From contig JAEOSR010000115.1 of NCBI GenBank assembly GCA_016840285.1, positions 1 through 20,838 of the forward strand: a stretch of DNA of 20,838 nt, read 5' to 3'. How positions within the stretch are numbered: the stretch's first letter is position 1; each line of letters begins with the position of its first letter. The notes under the pieces were generated by a model. It was not told the DNA's origin. It was given only the letters and a program-made list of their open reading frames with translations, and made no database searches. Position numbers and translations under genes: made by a program. Shown piece after piece: positions 14,280-20,838 of this stretch. The DNA is from Candidatus Hodarchaeota archaeon. GTDB taxonomy: Archaea > Asgardarchaeota > Heimdallarchaeia > Hodarchaeales > Hodarchaeaceae.

Positions 14280-14696
14280 CAGAGTTCTCTCCATATGGTA
14301 CTTCAAAAACACTATCACACCTATTTAAAGACTAGTAAATTTTTTTCAAACTAAAGCGCTTAATCTGAAAAAGGAAAATTCGTTCAATAATCAAATTAGT
14401 AGTAAATTTCCTTGTTTTGATCTTTCTGAAAACTGAAGGAAGATATTTCAATAATTTATTATTAAAAATCCTATTGTTTTATGTAATGCGGAGGTTGACA
14501 ACGCCTTGAGTTTAAAAAATATTAAAAGATCCTCGTTTCATTCAAAGAAATAAAAAAGGAACATTTCTGATTTAATGGGGGATTTAAAGATATTTCATAA
14601 TTAGAGTAACTGGATAGTACTGTAGTGAGAATGGTTAGTTTTAAGAGAGGTTTGGTTCCACAGGAACAATCAACTTACTATTGGAAGTGAGTTCCG
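14280..14696. other. divergent intergenic region
   Basis: About 415 AT-rich bases between two divergent genes. TATA-like stretches are frequent (for example near 14580-14605), but none stands out. No gene or repeat is recognised. Confidence 0.4.
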
Positions 14697-14732
14697 ATTA
14701 GCCCTGTATGCAAAAAATGTAAAAATTATGTC

Positions 14733-15299
14733 ATGAGTTTCCCTTGCTCACATTGCGGGAGTGAGGAATCCTTTACAGATCGGAAAGCCGACGATTTCAA
14801 ACCCATTGTACCTATCGAGCTTCAAGGGGATTTTGAGGAACCACCAGAATTTATTTCAGATCCTTCTTTGACCCCCACCCCCCTTTCTACCGAATCAACT
14901 ACCAAAACTGTTTCTAAACCACCTGTTACAAAAGAATCGTCAGATGTTTCTCCAACTCCTACTAAAGTCCCTTCTCCAAAATTAGATGTTAAACCAGGTA
15001 TTCTAGAAGGGCCGCCTAAAATGCCACCTCAAGGCCCTACTTCCTCAAAAGGTTTCCCAATGAAAGAAGCTCATGGGATAAGTCACGTCGTTGAAAGGAT
15101 GGTCACCAAGACTGAAGACTCTGATTATAGAACTTTCGTCAAACATCGCTTATTAGAAATAGAAACCACTATTCAGAGTATCCAGACTGATATACAATCG
15201 TTAATTGAAGGCCAAAAACTCATCGAAAGCATGTTAAGAGAAAAAGAAGAACAAGAATCAGAAAAAAAGAAAGGTAAAAAGGGCCGCTGGAAAAAATAG
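14733..15299 (+). CDS. zinc-ribbon protein with Pro/Ser/Thr linker and C-terminal coiled coil
   Basis: 188 residues from the first ATG. It begins with CSHCG (Cys5, Cys8), half of a zinc ribbon. A long disordered linker rich in Pro, Ser and Thr follows (residues ~25-120). Next is a helical coiled-coil segment (~130-172) and a Lys-rich end (KKKGKKGRWKK). The matching first half of the ribbon, CKKCKNYV, is encoded in the same frame just upstream of the ATG, where no ATG/GTG/TTG is available. An ATT at 14697, preceded by GGAAGTGAG, may be the true start and would add 12 residues. The architecture suggests an adaptor binding nucleic acid or protein; no named family is recognised. Confidence 0.7.
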   Translation: MSFPCSHCGSEESFTDRKADDFKPIVPIELQGDFEEPPEFISDPSLTPTPLSTESTTKTVSKPPVTKESSDVSPTPTKVPSPKLDVKPGILEGPPKMPPQGPTSSKGFPMKEAHGISHVVERMVTKTEDSDYRTFVKHRLLEIETTIQSIQTDIQSLIEGQKLIESMLREKEEQESEKKKGKKGRWKK

Positions 15300-15368
15300 C
15301 CTGAAATTTAATTAGTTCATTCTCAAATTACCCGTTCTTTTCATTATAACTGGTTAGAATTCATACAT

Positions 15369-15389
15369 CGTCATTAGCTGGATCATTAA
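15369..15389 (+). repeat. possible family C motif, copy 9 (weak)
   Basis: CGTCATTAGCTGGATCATTAA shares GTC, GCTGGAT and TTAA with the consensus, but needs an inserted C. Confidence 0.3.
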
Positions 15390-15421
15390 TTATGGAATTT
15401 AGGTAAAGAATTATATCATCT

Positions 15422-15453
15422 AGCCGCTAAAGGTGGCTTAATGATTAGTTTTT
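15422..15453 (+). terminator. hairpin plus T5 run after the zinc-ribbon gene
   Basis: AGCCGC (15422-15427) pairs with GTGGCT (15433-15438), with one G-T pair, across TAAAG. A T5 run ends at 15453. It also stands just beyond the 3' end of the convergent minus-strand gene. Confidence 0.35.
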
Positions 15454-15470
15454 AAGCATGAATTCCCCAC

Positions 15471-15755
15471 TTAGCTCAAATATTCAATAATTTTATTTAA
15501 TTTTTCAATTACAAATGCTAACCTTGTAAGGAATTCTGTTTCTTTCCATAGATTTGATTGAATCATTTGTATACGTAATAATATTGCTTGATTTCGAATT
15601 AAACGAAATAGAAATATGGAATTAAAAATATCTTCAGGTAATAATGCGGATTTTGGCTTTTCAAAATTAACTGACGAGGTAGCCAATGATTCTAGCTCTT
15701 CCAATTCTCGTATTAAATCTTCCAAATTTTCAGTCGGTTTAGGGGGCCTAAACAT
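15471..15755 (-). CDS. small helical protein, 94 residues, unrecognised
   Basis: A short N-terminal Pro-rich piece (MFRPPKPTENLE) is followed by almost continuous amphipathic helix. That includes LEDLIRELEELESL near residues 11-24 and a second helical region from ~43 to the end. A helical bundle or dimeric coiled coil is likely. No Cys, no membrane segment and no known motif. The ATG at 15755 is well supported by AGGAAG eight bases upstream. It points toward the zinc-ribbon gene, tail to tail. Function is unknown. Confidence 0.65.
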   Translation of the reverse strand: MFRPPKPTENLEDLIRELEELESLATSSVNFEKPKSALLPEDIFNSIFLFRLIRNQAILLRIQMIQSNLWKETEFLTRLAFVIEKLNKIIEYLS

Positions 15756-15842
15756 CTCATATTCTTCCTAAGTCTAATTCATGTTATTAATTTCTATTAA
15801 TCAAGGATATCGTAAGACGAGAATAACAATTGTTAATTTCAG

Positions 15843-15862
15843 CCTTGTGATGGCTGGATACA
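15843..15862 (+). repeat. possible family C motif, copy 8
   Basis: CCTTGTGATGGCTGGATACA resembles copy 4 in its middle (GTGATG.CTGGAT). It matches the consensus only in the right half. Confidence 0.35.
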
Positions 15863-16028
15863 TGTATGTTCCTACACACACCTATCTACAAATTGGTATA
15901 GCAAGGGTTATTCTCAAATTTGCGTAAGAATTATCTAGGTAAGTAAATAAAGAGTTGAGTAATCCCTGAAATTCGGAAAAATTGTCTAGTTTAGTTAATA
16001 AACCCCATTGGACCATCTGTAACTTGTT

Positions 16029-17477
16029 ATGATGAGGACAATTAAAAATAAATATAAAATAAGTCTATTATTCATAGCATTCTTCATTTTCAGTACTTCA
16101 GTCATAAATCATGAAAATTTACTTTCTAATCAAGCAAATGATGATATCGCTATTGCTGACGATAATAGTATTTTTCCAAACGATGTTTACGAATTCGACC
16201 TTTCTCAATCATCTGATGAAATATCTGAAGAGATTTTAGAAACAGCAGATATTAACAGTGTTGTATATGATTACTGGTTGATAATTGAAAATGAAACTGA
16301 GGATAGTGACACAAGGGTCTCTCCAACTTATATTGAAGCGGCTCAAAAATTCGAAATAATAGAAGAAATCGCCAATATTACTCAAATTAAACTCTATATA
16401 AGATATATAGATCTTTTCAAGGACGGAGAACATCCTCAAGGAACCGTTTCTATCTTTGATGACAATGTGGGTGAACCAGGTACTCCACTTAGTACAACCA
16501 CATTAGAAGAAGGATTTGGATCCCTTGATTTAGGTGTAACGATTGGTCCAACATGGGTTACTTTCACATTTTTGAATCCAATAAACGTGGTTCAAGGATT
16601 TTACTGGTTAGTATTAAGTGATACTGGGAATCAAGCAGCAGGGTACTGGGAATGGTACACACAAGATGATCTAACCAATGGAGATGCTGGCGACTGGGCT
16701 GCAAAATCATCTCATGATAGCAGTTGGGTACTTAATCCATTTCCCCCAGGTGATTTGCTCTCTGAGCTCAGGATTTTCACCATAAATCCAGAACCCGAGC
16801 CTGAACCCGAACCTGAACCCGAACCTGAGCCTGAACCTGAACCTGAACCTGAACCTGAACCTGAACCTGAACCCGAACCTGAACCTGAGCCTGAACCTGA
16901 ACCTGAACCCGAACCCGAACCTGAACCCGAGCCTGAACCCGAACCCGAGCCTGAACCTGAACCCGAACCTGAGCCTGAACCTGAACCCGAACCTGAGCCT
17001 GAACCTGATTATTATACGTATGTTTTCGCAAAACATGGAAAAGGAAAAGTAATATACAATGTAACATTAAAAATTGTAAAATATACTTTCAAGAAATCAG
17101 ATATTGAATACAATTCTAGTAGAAAACTTTTCCACAAAGCATGTCATAAACATGGTTGGAACAGAAGCGTTGATTGGCACAAATTCAAAAAGGTATCAAA
17201 TGGCTTTGTTTATCTTATAGAGATTGAAAGCATAGAAATTATCTCCGCTGAAGAATTTAAAGAGTTTAATGGCTCAATTAAAGTCATCTTCGGAGTATTT
17301 GTTAGTAATATCAAATCTTTCATCAAAAATGTCTCCCAAGTCGATTCATTTCAATGTGAAGCGTTTGTTTTCAGAAAAATGCATAAAAAGGCCAATAAAT
17401 GCCACTCACATAATGGAATGATGGTTTTTTCATGGGGTCATTGTATTTCGAGTAATAAACATAGAAAAAATGATTAG
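16029..17477 (+). CDS. secreted surface protein with (Glu-Pro)36 spacer
   Basis: 482 residues. Residues 1-26 form a signal peptide (basic [10 protein letters not shown], then a hydrophobic core). Residues ~81-251 form a beta-sandwich-like module with [38 protein letters not shown] and GYWEWY. It resembles domains found in many secreted prokaryotic proteins and is closely related to a module of the next gene. Residues 255-326 are an uninterrupted run of 36 Glu-Pro dipeptides, expected to form a stiff extended spacer. Residues 327-482 form a basic domain rich in His, Cys and Lys ([20 protein letters not shown]), possibly metal-binding, of no recognised family. No C-terminal membrane anchor is seen. 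The ATG at 16029 is followed directly by another ATG. Confidence 0.8.
   Translation: MMRTIKNKYKISLLFIAFFIFSTSVINHENLLSNQANDDIAIADDNSIFPNDVYEFDLSQSSDEISEEILETADINSVVYDYWLIIENETEDSDTRVSPTYIEAAQKFEIIEEIANITQIKLYIRYIDLFKDGEHPQGTVSIFDDNVGEPGTPLSTTTLEEGFGSLDLGVTIGPTWVTFTFLNPINVVQGFYWLVLSDTGNQAAGYWEWYTQDDLTNGDAGDWAAKSSHDSSWVLNPFPPGDLLSELRIFTINPEPEPEPEPEPEPEPEPEPEPEPEPEPEPEPEPEPEPEPEPEPEPEPEPEPEPEPEPEPEPEPEPEPEPEPEPDYYTYVFAKHGKGKVIYNVTLKIVKYTFKKSDIEYNSSRKLFHKACHKHGWNRSVDWHKFKKVSNGFVYLIEIESIEIISAEEFKEFNGSIKVIFGVFVSNIKSFIKNVSQVDSFQCEAFVFRKMHKKANKCHSHNGMMVFSWGHCISSNKHRKND
16791..17006 (+). repeat. 36 tandem 6-bp units coding Glu-Pro
   Basis: 216 bases made only of GAACCT, GAACCC, GAGCCT and GAGCCC units. 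The synonymous variants recur in higher-order groups such as GAACCCGAACCTGAGCCT, which points to growth by slippage or unequal exchange. Length probably differs between strains. The antisense frames through it are artefacts. Confidence 0.97.
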
Positions 17478-17584
17478 CTGTGCTTATATCCTATCGTGGT
17501 ATACTATTCTCAATCAAGTCTTTGATCCATCCTGGAACACTCCATTCCCCTCAGTAATATGTCTGGATTCAAAGTGGGATAATA

Positions 17585-20500
17585 ATGAATCCCCTAGCTC
17601 AGTACAAAAACTCAAACCTATTTCACAGCCATATTACCATTTTTTTTTTATTAAGCGGTAGCATCTTACCTATAGGATCATTATTTTTTATTCCTGATAT
17701 CAACCAGTTATGTGAATCCTCAATTGGTTCTGATGAAATTAAATCAATAAAAAGGTTAAAGGAAAATTTAGCTACTACTCTTTCTTCATCTTCACAAGAA
17801 AATAATGCTTTTAATAATCTTAAAACTTTGAAATCCCCAATTCTTACAATTGGTAAACAAGTAGGGAACGGAGAGGGAATTTATCAAGTTTATGATTCAC
17901 TAATCAAGATCAATTCAAGTTCTCTCGACACCCAAGATAGATCAATTGGTGAAATAAAAGGTAATCCCAGTGAGCATAATACAACTCTTACCCTGAGTCC
18001 CTTAACTGATTTTTCAATAAGTACTTTGGATATGGTAATCCAGGACGTCACTGCAGAAGAGGACTGGCGATCAATAGAGAATGAAACATCTGAAGCATTT
18101 AATGCAACATCCACTGAAGGTTGGCTTGAAGTCGGTCAAAAATTTAATATCACTGATAATTATGCCAATATTACTAGTGTTGAGGTTTTTCTCAAGTATT
18201 TTGACGTTAATTCAGGAGGAGATTTCCCTCATGGGAATATATCAATATTTACCGAAGACTCTGGAAAACCCAGCACTCAACTAGGTACTACAACCTTAGA
18301 AGAGGGTTTTGGTTCACCACCATGGAATTGGGGTTCTCCGATTGGTCCTGCGTGGGTTACGTATACTTTTCCAAAGCCAATCAATGTCACCAAAGGCTCC
18401 TATTGGTTGGTTCTTAATGACACTGGAAATCATGCAGAAGGGTACTGGGAATGGTATGGTCAAAATGATTTGACCAATGGTGATGCTGGTGACTGCGCTG
18501 CTAAATCAACACATGATGGTACCTGGCAACTCGTAGCCTTTCCAGAGGTTGACATCCTTTCAGCGATCAGAGTGCTTTCCACTGATGTAAATTGGGATAG
18601 GCTGATCTATTCTAATCCTCAAGAAGTTTCAATGACTTATAACACAGATTATGAACTCAATTCATTCTCTTTCAAGGCAAACAATACGGAATCCCATGAC
18701 TTCTCTACCAATACTTCGGTGTCTTTCACCATACAAAGTAGGGCCAATTATTCATTTTCTTATAATCCACTTACTGCTTCTGCTAAGTATCAAGTCCAGA
18801 ATGGTTCGATTGCATTTTGGAATCTAACATTTTCTACAATAAAAGTCAATACTACAGATCTAATTCAAAATCGTCATATCGCTATAAATGGCATCCAAGC
18901 TGATTGGAATGGTTCGAAAATTTACTGGAATAATTCTAAATCCCCTGAGTATACTGACTTGATCAACAATGTCAATGTGACTTGGGATGGTAATCCATCA
19001 AACAAGTACACCTATGGTAACACAACAATGGTAATTAATGCCAGTGAATTAATCGAGAATGTTACATGGACTGTCCTGTTTAATGCAACAAATTATCTCT
19101 CTAGCTTCATTTTGGAACATCACAGCACACCAATCTCATTACCCTTTAGGGCAAATGTTACTGATATAATCGATCTCAATTATCAAGTCGGAGAACCCTT
19201 CGGTAATGCTTCGTATTGGATCGAGTATAAATCCACGGGTGCAGAGGTAGTCTCGAAACTGAATATCAGTTATAGTAATACACTCGTATCAGACTCGTGG
19301 GATATAAACAACACATTGGATCAAACAAAGAATATTAACGGGACTTATGATCTACAAGTATTCTGGATTAGCATGGATAAGGTTAAAGTTGGAACATTTA
19401 CTCGTACTATAGATTTATTTGTGAATACTTCATTTAATGTCCAATTTGACACCGAGGTGATTGTTGACAATTTTTTAAATATCACGGCGGTTTACAAATC
19501 CATTCATAATGATACAGATGTAACAAATGCTCAGATCTGGTGTGATGCTAATTGGACGACTGCTACTGATGTAAAAATGAACCAAATTCCCACAGATCAC
19601 TCGTATAATGCCACTTTTGCGACTAAAGATCAAATACCAGGTACAACAGGCACTGTTACGATAACCACTCAAGTTGCTTGGTTTGTTAATTGGACAAAAG
19701 TCATTTCTGTCAACTTTGTTGAGAATTCCTCACTGATAGTTAACACTACTAATGTGGTACTGGAATGGTGTGAGAATACTACTCTTAGAGTTGACTACAA
19801 TAAAACTGATGGAACAGGTATAGATGGGGCTACTATCACGGTGGCCGGTGTGAACATCACAAGATCAACAGATGTTTATTTCATCCAGTTAAACTCTACT
19901 CAATTTCCAGGGACAGGAAATTATCCAGACGTTGTGATCAAAGCAAATAAAGTTGGTTTCCATACTCGAAAGTGGTACTTCAATTTAACCATAATTTCTG
20001 CTCGTACAAATCTTACAGCGAACATTGGAATGACCCCAATTCTGAATAATAGTGGAGGATTTTCTACAAAGCTATCCCAAGGATCAAGCGATAGCTTTAC
20101 TTTAAATGTCCAAATTTATCATGTAGTCAATGGTGAGCTTTTCAACTCAAGTGAACCCTTCGTTGATTCACCAGTACCCCTCTTGAATGATCCACACCAA
20201 GAATCTAATTTCTCATGGAGTTTTATTTTCGATCCAGAGCAATCAGGAGTATTTGATATTCGCCTTGAATTTGAACAACAGTATTATACTTCTAGTAACT
20301 TTGTTTTTCAATTAGAAATTTTGAAAGCATCAACATCAATCGTTTCAAACTTGAACACCCCAGAAAACATCTATTTTACTGATTCCATCGAATTCTTCTT
20401 CTTATTAAACAATACAGATTATAACGAGCTTATTACTGGTGGGTTTCCTAATATAAATGCTTCATCAATAGTAACATTCGTTAATTCTACAGGTAATTAC

Positions 20501-20838
20501 TATTGGTTCAGATTTGACTCTTCTAGTCTTCAGCTTGGTTTTCAGGCTGTCAACATCACATTTTCTCATCCTGAATTTGAGTCTAGTAACACTATTCTAA
20601 TTTTTAACGTTATTCAAATGCCAACAGCAAATATCTCATTAGCAGAAATTCACATGACGAATAACGGTACAGTTCAAATTGAAGAAGATCTTGCGATCAC
20701 TATTGATGCCTATCACACTTATCAAGGAATTGAGATTGCACACCTTGATACAATAGAATTATGGCTAAATAGCTCTTCTGTACCATCCAACACCTACACA
20801 ATGGAAATCGAGCAAACACCTTTTAAAATCATTTTTCA
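17585..20838 (+). CDS. large glycosylated surface protein, 3' end outside the window
   Basis: The first 1084 codons are seen, uninterrupted to the window edge. A hydrophobic segment at residues ~17-37 (ITIFFLLSGSILPIG) acts as signal peptide or anchor. Residues ~160-335 hold a module highly similar to that of the preceding gene: [29 protein letters not shown] and DLTNGDAGD are nearly shared. The remainder is a series of beta-rich, Ig-like segments typical of archaeal cell-surface proteins. More than forty N-x-S/T sequons indicate heavy N-glycosylation. It is likely an S-layer, adhesin or cell-envelope protein. ATG 17585 has GTGGGAT six bases upstream. The gap to the previous stop is 107 bases, so the two could be co-transcribed. 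The anchor, if any, lies beyond the window. Confidence 0.85.
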   Translation, partial: MNPLAQYKNSNLFHSHITIFFLLSGSILPIGSLFFIPDINQLCESSIGSDEIKSIKRLKENLATTLSSSSQENNAFNNLKTLKSPILTIGKQVGNGEGIYQVYDSLIKINSSSLDTQDRSIGEIKGNPSEHNTTLTLSPLTDFSISTLDMVIQDVTAEEDWRSIENETSEAFNATSTEGWLEVGQKFNITDNYANITSVEVFLKYFDVNSGGDFPHGNISIFTEDSGKPSTQLGTTTLEEGFGSPPWNWGSPIGPAWVTYTFPKPINVTKGSYWLVLNDTGNHAEGYWEWYGQNDLTNGDAGDCAAKSTHDGTWQLVAFPEVDILSAIRVLSTDVNWDRLIYSNPQEVSMTYNTDYELNSFSFKANNTESHDFSTNTSVSFTIQSRANYSFSYNPLTASAKYQVQNGSIAFWNLTFSTIKVNTTDLIQNRHIAINGIQADWNGSKIYWNNSKSPEYTDLINNVNVTWDGNPSNKYTYGNTTMVINASELIENVTWTVLFNATNYLSSFILEHHSTPISLPFRANVTDIIDLNYQVGEPFGNASYWIEYKSTGAEVVSKLNISYSNTLVSDSWDINNTLDQTKNINGTYDLQVFWISMDKVKVGTFTRTIDLFVNTSFNVQFDTEVIVDNFLNITAVYKSIHNDTDVTNAQIWCDANWTTATDVKMNQIPTDHSYNATFATKDQIPGTTGTVTITTQVAWFVNWTKVISVNFVENSSLIVNTTNVVLEWCENTTLRVDYNKTDGTGIDGATITVAGVNITRSTDVYFIQLNSTQFPGTGNYPDVVIKANKVGFHTRKWYFNLTIISARTNLTANIGMTPILNNSGGFSTKLSQGSSDSFTLNVQIYHVVNGELFNSSEPFVDSPVPLLNDPHQESNFSWSFIFDPEQSGVFDIRLEFEQQYYTSSNFVFQLEILKASTSIVSNLNTPENIYFTDSIEFFFLLNNTDYNELITGGFPNINASSIVTFVNSTGNYYWFRFDSSSLQLGFQAVNITFSHPEFESSNTILIFNVIQMPTANISLAEIHMTNNGTVQIEEDLAITIDAYHTYQGIEIAHLDTIELWLNSSSVPSNTYTMEIEQTPFKIIF

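Noticed and set aside
16707..17067. Long antisense frames rich in Arg/Phe or Val/Gln
   Set aside because: They are the reverse reading of the Glu-Pro hexamer array and have no independent coding signal.
17470..17661. 63-codon plus-strand frame between the two surface genes
   Set aside because: It overlaps the well-supported ATG, ribosome site and signal peptide of the gene at 17585 in another frame.
1..20838. tRNA, rRNA, CRISPR array or insertion sequence
   Set aside because: No tRNA T-loop/acceptor pairing, no regularly spaced direct repeats and no transposase frame was found by reading both strands. Subtle RNA genes would need a covariance search.

Overview
The window looks like chromosomal DNA of an AT-rich archaeon, most likely an Asgard archaeon (Promethearchaeota; Loki-, Thor- or Heimdall-like). 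The reasons are two Ras/Rab-type small GTPases in a prokaryotic setting, an MttB-family methyltransferase, a HepT/MntA toxin-antitoxin pair, long sequon-rich surface proteins, frequent TTG starts and TATA-like boxes. No rRNA, tRNA or CRISPR array is visible, so the lineage cannot be fixed from this sequence.

Layout. 1-1550: a DUF457/YdjM-type membrane hydrolase and an iron-sulfur flavoprotein with a complete Cys motif. 1818-2657 (minus): a multi-pass membrane protein that ends in a histidine-kinase-like dimerization segment and has no ATPase domain. 2658-3588: a long gene-free stretch of hairpins and dispersed repeats. 3589-4173: a small GTPase with an abnormal P-loop, followed by what looks like a decayed minus-strand gene. 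4565-7655 (minus): a four-helix membrane protein, a monoacylglycerol-lipase-like hydrolase and a second, canonical small GTPase. 8133-10435: a CPBP intramembrane protease, then an MttB-family methyltransferase whose last ~28 residues sit in another frame.

10991-13754 is the accessory, defence-like part. It holds a SAVED-domain protein (a fold known as a cyclic-oligonucleotide sensor) with no nucleotide cyclase beside it. Next come two tiny oppositely charged proteins with good ribosome binding sites and hairpins, then an overlapping MntA-HepT module. 13896-15755 holds three small unrecognised proteins, one with an apparent zinc ribbon whose first CxxC lies upstream of its first ATG.

16029-20838 encodes two exported surface proteins that share a duplicated beta-sandwich-like module. 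The first carries 36 uninterrupted Glu-Pro dipeptides and a His/Cys/Lys-rich tail. The second runs off the window and has more than forty N-glycosylation sequons.

Three dispersed repeat families (here A, B and C) run through the intergenic regions. Family C has about nine copies, all in the same orientation. They are the main unexplained structure outside genes.
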